A stretch of DNA of 64,000 bases from Eutreptiella sp. 'Long Island Sound 2002' (taxonomy: Eukaryota > Euglenozoa > Euglenophyceae > Eutreptiales > Eutreptiaceae), in assembly GCA_964036045.1 (NCBI GenBank), contig OZ038395.1, forward strand, positions 8,909,547-8,973,546. The letters are read 5' to 3'. The notes below the pieces were generated by a model. It ran no database searches and was not told the DNA's origin. It worked only from the letters and a program-made list of their open reading frames with translations. Numbering within the stretch: position 1 is the first letter of the stretch; the number at the start of each line of letters is the position of its first letter. Below are positions 44,419-54,276 of the stretch, piece after piece. The position numbers and the translations under genes are program-made.

Positions 44419-44579
44419 CTATCGGATACAAAGAGGTTTGTGGTGCTGATGCACAGAGTTGTATGGGTACAAAGTTTGAGCGTGCAGTGACACCCAGGTG
44501 CATTCGTATTACGCTGTCCTCAAGTTCCTCGTAACGTCCTCAAGTTCCTCATACCCTTGGGGTCGATGTTTGTTTTTGG

Positions 44580-44745
44580 GGGTTCAGACCAAGATGAGCT
44601 GGCGTAGCTCGCTCACTTCACTGTACTCGAGATAACCTCTCGGAATCAAGGTTCAGAGCTGTCCAGTGCTACGATGATCCGACAATGGCTGTGGTAGCGG
44701 ATCTGACACGTAGTGAGGATTAGCTGAGTCTGAAACCAGGTGGTG
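44580..44745 (+). repeat. dispersed repeat family C, copy
   Basis: AAGATGAGCTGGCGTAGC, GAGCTGTCCAGTGCTACG, GCGGATCTGACACGTAGTG, GAGTCTGAAACCAGGT. Confidence 0.75.
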
Positions 44746-45474
44746 GCGGTATTTGCACAATTTCATAAAGTGGCGGTTATACAGAAACATGTTTGCTGTC
44801 CTCTATATTCTATTCTATATATAGAAGATGACCTCTCAACTTGCTTGGACATGACCTGCGACGATGCCCTCATAATAGGTGCACAATTGATTCTTTTTCC
44901 GTCTCTTGGATGCCGTGGCCACCAACATGGAGGGGGTGCTGTCGGGAGCTTGTAACAGTCTGGGTGTCTTAGGCATATCCACTTGCTGAGGGATGCTAGG
45001 GCAGCATGAGTTGAGTTGTGGGTTTAGGGAAGGAGGAGGGTGTTCGATATTCGAGCCATCCCATCAATAATCTATACTTTGAGCATATGAAATGTTTCCG
45101 GGGGGGGGGGGGGTCTCGGATCGTTCGAACCATCTGGCTGTTTGACATGTTTGACATTATCATCACATTATAAGGAAGGGAGACACAGCACGTTTGTTGC
45201 AAACAGGCTGTCACCTGGCCCAAGGGTGGTGCCTTTTCACTGGCACTGGCACTGTCATCCACTCTTGGGTGTCCCGCAAAAACACGAACATTCTAATCAA
45301 AGATAGGCGAGCGGCTGAGTCTCGCGCGCCATCCAGGTGTAAGGTGATGCAAGCGTTTAGAGGCTGCAAGACTGCGCAGCTACAAACGACGGGGACAGCG
45401 GGTCCAAGTGGCGGAGCAAGACGATGGGCAAAGAAAAGCAATGTCAGCCTGTGCCGCAGCCACCGGCAAAGCCC
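44746..45474. other. intergenic
   Basis: A TATATAGAA stretch at 44810 and a G run at 45100; no gene supported. Confidence 0.4.
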
Positions 45475-45477
45475 CCC

Positions 45478-45758
45478 ATACATGGGAAGGGGGACACCTT
45501 GCACTGCCAACAAGCTCCCGATATATGGGCATGGGGACACGTGGCGCTGCCCAAAAGCCACCCACATATGGGCATGGGGACACTTTGCGCTACCAAAAAG
45601 CCACCGATATATGGGCATGTGGACACTTCGTGCTGCCAAACAGACCCCCATATATGGGCATGGGGACACGTTCCGCTGCCAAAAAGCCTCCCATATATGG
45701 GCATGGGGACAATTGGCGCTGCCAACAAGACCCCCATATTTGGGTGCATGGTGCATAC
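45478..45758 (+). repeat. 43-bp tandem array, about 6.5 units
   Basis: ATATATGGGCATGGGGACAC-type units start at 45521, 45564, 45607, 45650, 45693 and 45736, exactly 43 bases apart, with a diverged unit before. Because 43 is one more than a multiple of three, each unit is read in the next frame. All three forward frames and two reverse frames are open through the array, and the third reverse frame has one stop near 45590. Confidence 0.9.
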
Positions 45759-46365
45759 AATACAGAAAAAGACATGCTTTTGCATGTCCCCTTTCACCAT
45801 GAGACCCGGGCTTCAGGCGACAGAACATGGAAAAATCAAGGCACTTGGGGCTTGTTGTGCAAAAACCCGCCCCCCCCCGAGAGATGCTGTGGTGGCGTCC
45901 GTCCCGTCCGTCATGTAACACTTTCTTCGCACGAATTCAGGGTGAATGGAAGTGCTCCACAGATCCGCACCACGCCGAACTCTGAGCGAGGGATGCATTG
46001 GAAGGGGGGAAAGGCACCCCCCCCTCCCCTTCTCCAGGGCGCCCAGCCTATGCCCAGCCCCTGTCCCCCTGACGGCAAGTGCCAGCTTCAGTGGCATTGG
46101 TAACTGACCGTAACCGCCCCCAACCGCCTCGACAACCGCCTCTGGGGCCAGCTCTGAGGTTCCTTCCCTTCTAGTGCATCCCTACTCTGAGCCTCATGCT
46201 CAACTGTATTAAATTGGAAATGAACACCAGGGGCCAGATTCATAGGGTGTCCACAGGGTGACTTGCGGGGGGGCGGGGGGCAGGCCAGATCCATTCACCC
46301 CTCCCCAACTGTTTTCAACCGCTCACCTTTGCGGCTCAAGTTTGCGCCCTATGTTGTTGGGTGGG

Positions 46366-46958
46366 TCCCAGGCCACCCTGAGGGAAGGAGGGCCGCTCTC
46401 AAGAGAAAGCGGCGACCAACTAGAGGAGCGGATGGCGGACAGTTGGTGAGCATTGCACTGCGCCTCGGAGCCTGTGGCAAGGGGAAGGGGGGGGGTTGGC
46501 CATCAAGGCGGACCGAGCATGGGGGTTGGTACTTCTGGGGGTACGTGCGTGCTCGCCTTGTGAGGGGGGGACTCCTCCACTGGAGAATAGACGGGTTGGT
46601 TGCCCACCCGTTGGGTTGGGGGGGTGAAGGGGCGGGGTTCAAAGGGGATGTGCGAGGTGGGCAGCCAGCCCGGCTCCCCCCTAACGGCCGGGGGAAATCG
46701 TTTTTACCCGGTGTGAGTGGGACAGGCGTCCCGCTGCTCACAAGTGCTGCTGCAGCCCCTTGGCCGCCGCCACGGCGCGCCGGCACGCTCCACACAAAGG
46801 CTTTGCCAAGACTGTGGATTGTTTAGGGAAGGAGGGGGATCCCGCACAACCGACACCCTCGGCGCGCGCCTTCCAGAAGAGCCGCCGACTGGTCACAGCC
46901 CGTCTCACTTGGAGCGGTCACCTGTTCGCATCGCCCTCCGTTGTGTCCGGTGCCGCCG
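46366..46958 (+). other. 593-bp segment present only in copy 1 of the duplication
   Basis: Absent from copy 2, where GGTGGG is joined directly to CAATGAG. It contains an exon-like stretch on the plus strand: GTCCCAG|GCC acceptor, about 25 codons ending EERMADS, then a strong donor TG|GTGAGC at about 46446. No family recognised. Whether it is an insertion in copy 1 or a deletion in copy 2 cannot be decided. Confidence 0.4.
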
Positions 46959-47125
46959 CAATGAGTTTGCAGGCAGGACACGCTCGATGGCCGTGACGTC
47001 AGGTTTGAAGTAACCAGCATGTCCCCGACCTCGTGCCAGCCTCACTCGGTGCATTGTTTGCAGGCTGCCTTGCCTTGCCGCACGTTTTTAGTGCGCTGTG
47101 ATAAATCGTGTTGGTGCCAAGTGTC

Positions 47126-47263
47126 TTACACCTTTTTGCAAGCCTTGCAGGCATTGTCAGGGTTGACGGCGCCGTAGCCCCGCTTGATCCTCCCGGCACA
47201 GCAGGAACTGCAAATCGTCCGCTTGCACCGCCTGCACCAGTGGCGGTGACGAAATACCCCGAA
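47126..47263 (-). pseudogene. truncated 3-prime end of the FYVE-domain gene
   Basis: Encodes only the last zinc ligands and the C-terminus (FRHRHWCRRC to ACKACKKV, stop at 47128-47126), like 50865-51002. Upstream of 47263 the sequence diverges and the frame meets a TGA, so it is a partial duplicate without the membrane segments. Confidence 0.85.
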
Positions 47264-47583
47264 TAACACACTTGTTGCACATGCTCAGTTTGCATGACAG
47301 GCACGGGGTGTGTTGCACTTGCTGATGAGGAGGAGGCAATGGTGTGCGGGGCTGGTTTGGCAGCCGCTTTAGCGCCCGCTTGCACAGCCAAACCAGTCCG
47401 TTTGGCGGCTGGCTTTGCTCTTGGCTGGGGGACAGCCTTTGCTCTTGCCGGGAAAGCAATGCAAGGCCATGCGCAAAGTAGATGGGCAACACAAACCAGC
47501 ACAATACATGTTAACTAGAAAAACATGGAAGTGACGGTCTCCCGGGTGCGGGGGGGGGGGGGGATTGCAAGGGGGGGGTAGGG

Positions 47584-48967
47584 TACCAAACAACAATGAT
47601 GCCCAAAGGACCACAAAATATGGGTTTCTACTACGGCCAGACGCCCAAATAGTTGCACTACGCGCACACTGCGTGCGCACTGCACGCGCACTGCGCTTAA
47701 GGCGCCCCCTTAAAGAGTGGGAGTCCTTCGAGGACCCACACCAAAGTAGCGCGCCCGGCGCACCCGGCGCGCTAACATACTCTCCATGACCCCATAACCG
47801 GGGTCAAGTGGGGAACCTGCAGATGGGGTGTGCACAGCACACACATCAATACCGGAACAACTGTGCACAGTGCGCCACAAGATGAAGAATTCATTGAGCA
47901 AAGCAGCATTCAGGGAGTTAGTGTCTGTTCCAGCGTGAGTAATGGTCGGTTCTGATCGACCGAATGACCCCACCATAGACAAATTCAGCCCTTAATCCAG
48001 TGTGTTTGCCGCAGCCAAATTCTCTTCTTCGTGGGGGTGCACCACTATCTATGTACATCAGCTTAGTGTCCGTTACCCCAGAATGAACCTGGCGTGCTGG
48101 GACCCCTGCAGAACCTCAGACCACCGTTGACTGAGTAGAGTAGTAAAATGTTTGTTTGGCATATGTCCACTAATGTATCTACCAGGGTGCAGGGTCACCG
48201 GGGGGGGCTTGGGGTGGGGTGTAGGGACCCCCCCCTATTTTGGGGTCGGAAAACACAAAAAAAACATGTTTTAGAAGTGAATTGGATGGTTATTAGTGGG
48301 TATTTGCCCCTATAAAGGTCTAAAATGGCTAAAATTAGGGTATGACATCACTGCTGGTAGGATCCTAACCAGAGTACTAAAAATAACCACTAAATCCTAA
48401 AAATAACCCACACCACCCCTATATACACCCAATGACATAGTAATTCAGCTTTTTTAACATACCCTTGTCCATTTTCATGTCCCTCAAACTATTATTGGGG
48501 GTATTTGGTGCTAATATTAGGTTATTTTTAGGATTTAGTGGTTTTTTTTAGTACTCTGGTTAGGATCCTACCAGCAGTGATGTCATACCCTAATTTTAGC
48601 CATTTTAGACCTTTATAGGGGCAAATACCCACTAATAACCATCCAATTCACTTCTAAAACATTTTTTTTTGTGTTTTCCGACCCCAAAATAGGGGGGGGG
48701 TCCCTACACCCCACCCCAAGCCCCCCTGGTGACCCTGCACCCTGGTAGATACATTAGTGGACATATGCCGTTTGTTTATTGCCATTATAAACGATTGTCG
48801 AAGCAAGAAAACCTTTTTGTCGCTGCAGAATCGGCTCCTATGCTGCAGCCAGCTCCTGTTTCCTCAAAATGGTCAGGCACACGCAGGGCAGGGAGCTGAA
48901 GAGCCTCCTACACTGTTCAGGTCACCCGATGCATGTTGGATCCAGATCCAGGCTCATATACAACCAC
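47584..48967 (+). repeat. segmental duplication pair with 58437-59180, copy 1
   Basis: Both begin ACCAAACAACAATGATGCCC and run to ATCCAGATCCAGGCT. Copy 1 is interrupted by the 612-bp element at 48158-48769. It includes terminal module D near its left end. Confidence 0.88.
48158..48769. mobile_element. 612-bp inverted-repeat element (MITE-like) with 8-bp target duplication
   Basis: GGCATATGTCCACTAATGTA at the left is the exact inverse of the right end. The two arms, roughly 230-240 bases each, are almost perfect inverse repeats around a unique centre of about 130 bases. GTTTGTTT occurs on both sides (48150-48157, 48770-48777) and once at the matching empty site 58991-58998. No ORF. The 8-bp duplication is what hAT-type transposases make; the termini do not show an obvious hAT consensus. 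Confidence 0.9.
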
Positions 48968-48969
48968 CC

Positions 48970-49320
48970 CCCCAATTCGGCGAAGAAATCCCAACAATTC
49001 GGCAGGACAATTCGGCGGGCCTATTTTTCGGCGAACTGCTTCCCAGTCACCAGGATTATGACCCTGGCCCCCCAAACACACTGTCCCTTTGGTTGCTGTG
49101 TTGTCAGAGACATGTGGAAACCCTTGTAAGCTGAAAATTTTTTTGCATCGTGCAGGAGGTATAAGACGAAAAATGATGATGCCGGAGCGAAAATGAGTGG
49201 TTGACTGGTTACAATGCTGGGCTTTAAGACGCCGAAATTTTGGGTACCCAGGCCAAACCCCTTTGAGGGTACTATTGTGACCTGGACCCAGAGTCAAAGA
49301 CAGGTTTTTGCAAGTGTCCG
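48970..49320. other. intergenic
   Basis: AATTCGGCG-type words at 48975-49035; no gene recognised. Confidence 0.4.
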
Positions 49321-49690
49321 GGGGGTAACTTGGGGTAACTTGGTCCCACCGTTTCGGTTTGTGGCGCTTTTTTTTGCATGTGCACGGGACGACTGTGCAC
49401 TTTCTGAATATCCAAAAAGCGCCGATTGCTTCAACGACATTTTGGAAAAACGGCACCGTTTTTGGGCGGGGTCACCCAGAAAAATGGCAAAACCTGCCCA
49501 CAGTCAAATAGGGGGTTTTGGAGGTGTCCGGAGGGTAACTTGGTCCCGGCGTTTCAGTTTGTGGCGCTTTTTTTTGCATGTGCACGGGAAGACTGTGCAC
49601 TTCCTGAATATCCAAGAGGTGTGAATTGTTTTTGAAATCTGGGCCCGTTTCTGGCCGGGGTCACCCAGAAAAATCACAAAAAAATGAACA
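49320..49690 (+). repeat. 201-bp tandem duplication
   Basis: GGTAACTTGGTCCC starts at 49333 and 49534. Each unit also has GTGGCGCTTTTTTTTGCATG, CTGAATATCCAA and GGGGTCACCCAGAAAAAT. Confidence 0.85.
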
Positions 49691-50100
49691 ACAACAAGAG
49701 CACACTCCTTTGGCACTGCACCCAACCCGCAAATGCAGAGAGAGAACAAAGGCACACAGAAACAAATGCACAGAGATTTCTCAAGCAATGAAAGTCCGCA
49801 GTGGGAATGACTGCAATCGCAGTCTCAGAGTCCGGAATCCACTGATTGGGGGCCTGTTGATGAGCTGCCCGAAGAACGGCGGCTGAAGAACGCACTGGGC
49901 CGTGCAGAGCGAACACAAAATTCGCAAACTGTTCCCTCACCGGCATCAGGATACTTGTCCCGAAGCAAAGCTTGATCAGCGGAGGACAACGAATCCCAGC
50001 GTCCTTTTGTGGACAGTAAAAACACTGCATGGTGCCAATCTGAACAACCAATGTAAAAAGAAAAGGTATTATGCAGTGTCCCAAAGTAAGGGATGCCTCC

Positions 50101-51002
50101 TGCTTTTGCATGTCCCCTTTCACCATGAGACCCGGGCTTCAGGCGACAGAACATGGAAAAATCAAGGCACTTGGGGCTTGTTGTGCAAAAACCCGTCCCC
50201 CCCCCGAGAGATGCTGTGGTGGCGTCCGTCCCGTCCGTCATGTAACACTTTCTTCGCACGAATTCAGGGTGAATGGAAGTGCTCCACAGATCCGCACCAC
50301 GCCGAACTCTGAGCGAGGGATGCATTGGAAGGGGGGAAGGCACCCCCCCCTCCCCTTCTCCAGGGCGCCCAGCCTATGCCCAGCCCCTGTCCCCCTGACG
50401 GCAAGTGCCAGCTTCAGTGGCATTGGTAACTGACCGTAACCGCCCCCAACCGCCTCGACAACCGCCTCTGGGGCCAGCTCTGAGGTTCCTTCCCTTCTAG
50501 TGCATCCCTACTCTGAGCCTCATGCTCAACTGTATTAAATTGGAAATGAACACCAGGGGCCAGATTCATAGGGTGGGTATCCACAGGGTGACTTGCGGGG
50601 GGGGGCGGGGGGCAGGCCAGATCCATTCACCCCTCCCCAACTGTTTTCAACCGCTCACCTTCGCGGCTCAAGTTTGCGCCGCATGTTGTTGGGTGGGCAA
50701 TGAGTTTGCAGGCAGGACACGCTCGATGGCCGTGACGTCAGGTTTGAAGTAACCAGCATGTCCCCGACCTCGTGCCAGCCTCACTCGGTGCATTGTTTGC
50801 AGGCTGCCTTGCCTTGCCGCACGGTTTTAGTGCGCTGTGATAAATCGTGTTGGTGCCAAGTGTCTTACACCTTCTTGCAAGCCTTGCAGGCATTGTCAGG
50901 GTTGACGGCGCCGTAGCCCCGCTTGATCCTCCCGGCACAGCAGGAACTGCAAATCGTCCGCTTGCACCGCCTGCACCAGTGGCGGTGACGAAATACCCCG
51001 AA
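50101..51002. repeat. segmental duplication, copy 2
   Basis: Pair of 45775-47263, without the 593-bp segment. Continues without a break into the complete FYVE gene, so this is the parental locus for the FYVE part. Confidence 0.85.
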
Positions 51003-51629
51003 AGAGGCCTGGCAGAGAGCACACTCAGCCGCGGTCTTGTCCCATTCCGGGGCCTCCGTGCCTGGCACCGGCTGCCTCGCGCCTTCCTCCTCTGCGCTTC
51101 GCTGGCGCTCGAGCTTGTACTGCTCCTCCTGCTCCTTTCTCTTGGAAGCGGCCAGTCCCAACATAAAGCATAGGCCCAGCGAGCCGACGTAGCCCAGGTA
51201 GATGACACCGTCCACGGCTAGTTCGCCGAAAAGCCAGAATCCCAGGAGTACCAAGGCTGCCGACCATGAAAAGTGCACAAGGCAGTCTGTAAATAGGGTT
51301 TCGAAGACGAACACTGGGAACATTATGCCGCACAGTATGAAGTAAACTGGGATCATTATGAGCATCAAAAAAAGCTCCGCCAGGGCATTGTCCCCCTTTA
51401 TCTGCACCTGCTTGAGGAAGTGCTGCATCCTGCGATTCACCCCTTCGGACAGCTCCTGCAAGCCCCCAAGTGCAGCAAAGATCATACCAAAATATGTGAC
51501 CAGTCCCATGCAAAACATCATAACATTCCACAGAAACAGGACCAGACCAATCACGTCGAGGCAGAGGAGGGCCACCATTAGCAGCAGGCACAGTAGGGCG
51601 AGGCCCTGCGGTTTAGTCACGGTGTCCAT
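50865..51629 (-). CDS. multi-pass membrane protein with C-terminal FYVE-type zinc finger
   Basis: 254 residues from the first in-frame ATG (51629). Four or five hydrophobic segments (starting GLALLCLLLMVALL; later LFLMLIMIPVYFILCG and LVLLGFWLFGEL) are followed by a charged, coiled-coil-like stretch (RKEQEEQYKLERQRSAEEE) and a zinc finger with ligands C-x2-C-x12-C-x2-C-x4-C-x2-C, then C-x2-C at the end. This is the FYVE layout. The phosphoinositide-binding RRHHCR motif is replaced by FRHRHWCR, so PI3P binding is uncertain. FYVE proteins act in endosomal and vacuolar membrane traffic. The open frame extends upstream to an acceptor-like GCTTTCAG (near 51665), so an additional 5-prime exon is possible. 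Overlaps the end of a segmental duplication. Confidence 0.8.
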   Translation of the reverse strand: MDTVTKPQGLALLCLLLMVALLCLDVIGLVLFLWNVMMFCMGLVTYFGMIFAALGGLQELSEGVNRRMQHFLKQVQIKGDNALAELFLMLIMIPVYFILCGIMFPVFVFETLFTDCLVHFSWSAALVLLGFWLFGELAVDGVIYLGYVGSLGLCFMLGLAASKRKEQEEQYKLERQRSAEEEGARQPVPGTEAPEWDKTAAECALCQASFGVFRHRHWCRRCKRTICSSCCAGRIKRGYGAVNPDNACKACKKV

Positions 51630-51940
51630 CAAGCGCTTCGGCAAGGGCAGAATTCCGGAGAAACTGAAAGCATGAAAGGAATGCAGATTGCGGAGGGAGA
51701 GCAGCCCATGCGCAGCAAACGGTCAGATGCGCCGCCATTGCATTGAGCCTGCTTTGTTGCGCACAGTTCAAATGGGAGTATTGAGATGGTGTCCAGTATG
51801 TTTGGCTGTGATGCTCGCCCTTGCCCTGCCCTGCCACATGCACCAACAGCTCATCTCAGATAAAATATTGACGGGCAGGAGCGCGCTGGCCCCGCCTCTC
51901 GCCCCCTCTCCTTGCCCCGAGTGAAGATAAATGCCCCCCC
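51630..51940. other. 5-prime flank of the FYVE gene
   Basis: May hold a first exon; on the minus strand an ATGGCGGCGCATCTG at about 51738 leads in an open frame to the acceptor-like site. No donor that fits was identified, so it is not called. Confidence 0.3.
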
Positions 51941-51942
51941 CC

Positions 51943-52060
51943 CCCCCACCATTTCCCTCGTCAGGTCAAATCGCCCCCCCATATTTCTCTAGTGAAATCA
52001 AATAGCCCCCCCCGTATTTCCCGAGTCAACGCAAACCGCCCTCCCCTATTTCCCTAAATA
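51943..52060 (+). repeat. about 42-bp C-rich tandem repeat, three units
   Basis: CCCCCC, ATTTCCCT-type words and GTCAAATCG/GAAATCAAATAG variants repeat three times. Confidence 0.7.
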
Positions 52061-52102
52061 CAGCAATCAGTGGCGTTCAGGACACGGTTCTGTTGCAGAA
52101 CA

Positions 52103-52378
52103 ACAATCAAGGGCCTTGAGGACATGGTTATGATATAGAACAACCATCAAGGGCTTGGAGGACACATTTATGATATAGAACAAATATCAAATGCCTTGAG
52201 GACACCCTTATAATATAGAGAACAACAATCAAGGGCCTTGAGGACACGCTTATGACATAGAACAACAATCAAGGACCTTGAGGACACGCTTATGATATAG
52301 AACAACCATCAAGGGCCTTGAGTACACGCTTAGGATATAGAACAGTCATCAAGGGCCTTGAGGACATGCTTATGGCAC
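52103..52378 (+). repeat. 40-bp tandem array, seven units
   Basis: ATCAAGGGCCTTGAGGACAC and TATGATATAGAACAA recur at 52106, 52146, 52186, 52228, 52268, 52308 and 52348, so the spacing is 40 bases with one 42. Confidence 0.9.
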
Positions 52379-52447
52379 CACCTTACAACTAATGTGGTTT
52401 GCCAAGCAGCCACGGTGCTCTAGCAAACCTCCCCAAGGCCGGTCACC

Positions 52448-53470
52448 TCAAATTTCCTTCTCCAAATCTCTGCAAACTGATAGTCCTAACTCCCCAACCT
52501 CAATGCCACACCTCTCAAGGTACATCACAGTGGCTTTTGTCCGCAGTTCTAGATCTGTTAGGGGGGTGTCGTCACAGAGTGCATGTAGGCTTTGGGCAAC
52601 AAAATTAAAGAAGCGGGGGTACCATTGTGTACCAATCATGGTCGTCACCCGGATACCAGTTATAGATCGCCTGGTTGATCCAGAACCGGTAGTCACGCAA
52701 CGGAGGCCATGACGTTGACTTTGCCATGGAGGTCTCGAGGGCCGGCGGGATGGCCACATGGCCTGAGACGCCCCTTCACGGAAATTGAAATGGGGTCCCG
52801 CTTGGCACGCTCGACGGTCACCGGGACAATGGCGGGACTCCGGCAAGACATCCCACGACATCTTCCACTCGTCAAAGAAGTGGTGTTTGTTGTGATGTCG
52901 GCGTGGGGACACGGCGATGAGGAACCCAGCGCTCAGTGTGAAGACCTGGACACCCCGGCTTTCAAGATCCACCGGGACTTCAAACAAGTGCTTCGCATCT
53001 TGCCGAGTCACTACCGAGTCCTTTAAGAACTCCGGAGCGAGGTACCCACGGTGCGCGATGCTCGCACGTGCTCCCGTTGCCTCAGGGTTGGCCTTCCATA
53101 CTCCGTGCCATAGATTGGGCGTGAAGAACACCACCCAGTCCATAGGCATGGGCATGACATGGCACACAGGCTTGTCTTTGCCCATGGAGAGCCGTAGTAT
53201 CCCGTCTTGCCACAACCCCACCACCATGACCATGGCCTGAGCACCGGATAAGTTGACCTCGTTCCGCATCTTGGCACACACCATTTCCCATAGCGCTTGG
53301 TGGTCTTGATGAATCCGAATGCAACGTGGACCAATAAGCTGCGAATGGGCACCGAGCTTGGGTTGAACATGCATGGCTATATAAAGGCTATATAAAGTTC
53401 TGCACATAGCCAGGGAAGGTGATGTGTGCACATGATAAGGGCAACAAGACATACAACAGGTGACACACAA
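52448..53470 (-). CDS. predicted 2-oxoglutarate/Fe(II)-dependent oxygenase
   Basis: A 340-codon uninterrupted ORF. Its N-terminal half has the full set of residues of the double-stranded beta-helix dioxygenases: HxD in RIHQDHQAL (His54, Asp56), a strand with GLWQDGILRL, the distal iron ligand in NLWHGVW (His122), and a 2-oxoglutarate-binding Arg 13 residues later in GARASIAHRG (Arg135). The spacing suits the wider superfamily that includes AlkB and TET/JBP enzymes. Algal and fungal TET/JBP genes are often carried by transposons, and this ORF lies 30 bases beyond a chromodomain relic on the same strand. Substrate unknown; modification of DNA is only a hypothesis. Met33 is an alternative start and removes a Cys-rich leader. 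The C-terminal 150 residues are not recognised and may contain a compensated frameshift. Confidence 0.6.
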   Translation of the reverse strand: MCVTCCMSCCPYHVHTSPSLAMCRTLYSLYIAMHVQPKLGAHSQLIGPRCIRIHQDHQALWEMVCAKMRNEVNLSGAQAMVMVVGLWQDGILRLSMGKDKPVCHVMPMPMDWVVFFTPNLWHGVWKANPEATGARASIAHRGYLAPEFLKDSVVTRQDAKHLFEVPVDLESRGVQVFTLSAGFLIAVSPRRHHNKHHFFDEWKMSWDVLPESRHCPGDRRACQAGPHFNFREGASQAMWPSRRPSRPPWQSQRHGLRCVTTGSGSTRRSITGIRVTTMIGTQWYPRFFNFVAQSLHALCDDTPLTDLELRTKATVMYLERCGIEVGELGLSVCRDLEKEI

Positions 53471-53497
53471 AATTCAGCCCGAAGTAGTGAACTACTC

Positions 53498-53892
53498 CTA
53501 AAAAGGTGTATCATTCTTAAATGAGGCTACCAGGGCCCTCCAGGCCGCACGTTGTGTAGTCTGGATAACCAGACGGGCCTCAAACTCCGCATCCAATGTA
53601 GAATGTGGTGCCGAGCGGGCCAGCACTTGGCGAATGTCGCTAAGGTGGAGGTCAATTTTATGTTTCTTGTTGTACCGGGTCTAGAGATCATTAATATCGT
53701 GCATGAATGTGCTAGCGGGCTGAAATTCAGTCTCTGGGTACCCCCTGTACTTGACCTCCCACTCGATGTGCTTACGGCGCCTCCGTCCGACCGTTGTATG
53801 AGAAACAATGTCCTCAATGACGTACTTGTCGGACTCAACCAGAAAATCTTGGTCCGTATAGTGGTGCAGAGGAGGAGATGCTTGTTGGATCC
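53498..53892 (-). pseudogene. chromodomain fragment of a mobile element
   Basis: Begins behind an acceptor-like ATTTTTTAG. SDKYVIEDIVSHTTVGRRRR, then IEWEVKYRGYPETEFQPAS, is a chromodomain (compare VE-I-hR, Y-VKWKGY, TWEP). Three-quarters through, the frame meets TAG at 53683-53681. In the same frame it stays open for another 60 codons of helical, charged sequence ending ALVASFKNDTPF and a second TAG at 53500-53498. Chromodomains at the C-terminus of Ty3/Gypsy (chromovirus) integrases direct integration to marked chromatin; no integrase core is visible upstream. Could also be a separate exon of the neighbouring oxygenase element. Confidence 0.6.
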
Positions 53893-54124
53893 TAAAAAAT
53901 GAGAAAGGGAGCTCAAGTGTGATGCACAACGGATCCATGCATGACATCCTTACGGCAGGGCCACAATGACGCAAAGGGCCGAGCCTCGGGATCCTCACCG
54001 TGACGGTAGGGCCACACAAGAAGGGCCGAACCCAAACCAGAAGTTCAGAAAATTGGTATCCCATCACAGTGTCAAGACAATAGGTCAGCAGTGCATCCGT
54101 TGTAGTTAACAGGCCAACAGAAAT

Positions 54125-54240
54125 TCAGAAATTCAGTGCGAGGTCAAAAAAAAATTCTGATTGGCCCTGAAATTCAGAATGTAGGGTCAAAAATTCTGGC
54201 TGGTCCTGAAATTCTGATGTCCCAACCCTCCTGACTGCAG
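54125..54240 (+). repeat. AAATTCTG/CCTGAAATTC tandem words
   Basis: About three imperfect 35-40-bp units carrying TGGCCCTGAAATTC or TGGTCCTGAAATTC. Confidence 0.65.
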
Positions 54241-54276
54241 AATTTGGCAAATAGGATGAGATCAAGACTCGGGGGG

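Larger units (their letters stand above)
45775..47263. repeat. segmental duplication, copy 1
   Basis: Matches 50101-51002 almost base for base from TGCTTTTGCATGTCCC to AAATACCCCGAA, but copy 1 has 593 extra bases (46366-46958). The right half includes the 3-prime end of the FYVE gene. Confidence 0.85.

Noticed and set aside
43590-45760. CRISPR-like arrays (43-bp and microsatellite repeats)
   Set aside because: There are no unique spacers between identical repeats: these are head-to-tail tandem repeats in a eukaryotic genome.
46999-47502. 167-codon minus-strand frame over the truncated FYVE copy, containing CLSCKLSMCNKC in another frame
   Set aside because: The longest frame is not the FYVE frame and reads Gly/Ser/Ala-rich shadow sequence. 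The cysteine cluster is in a third frame and has no continuation as a known finger.
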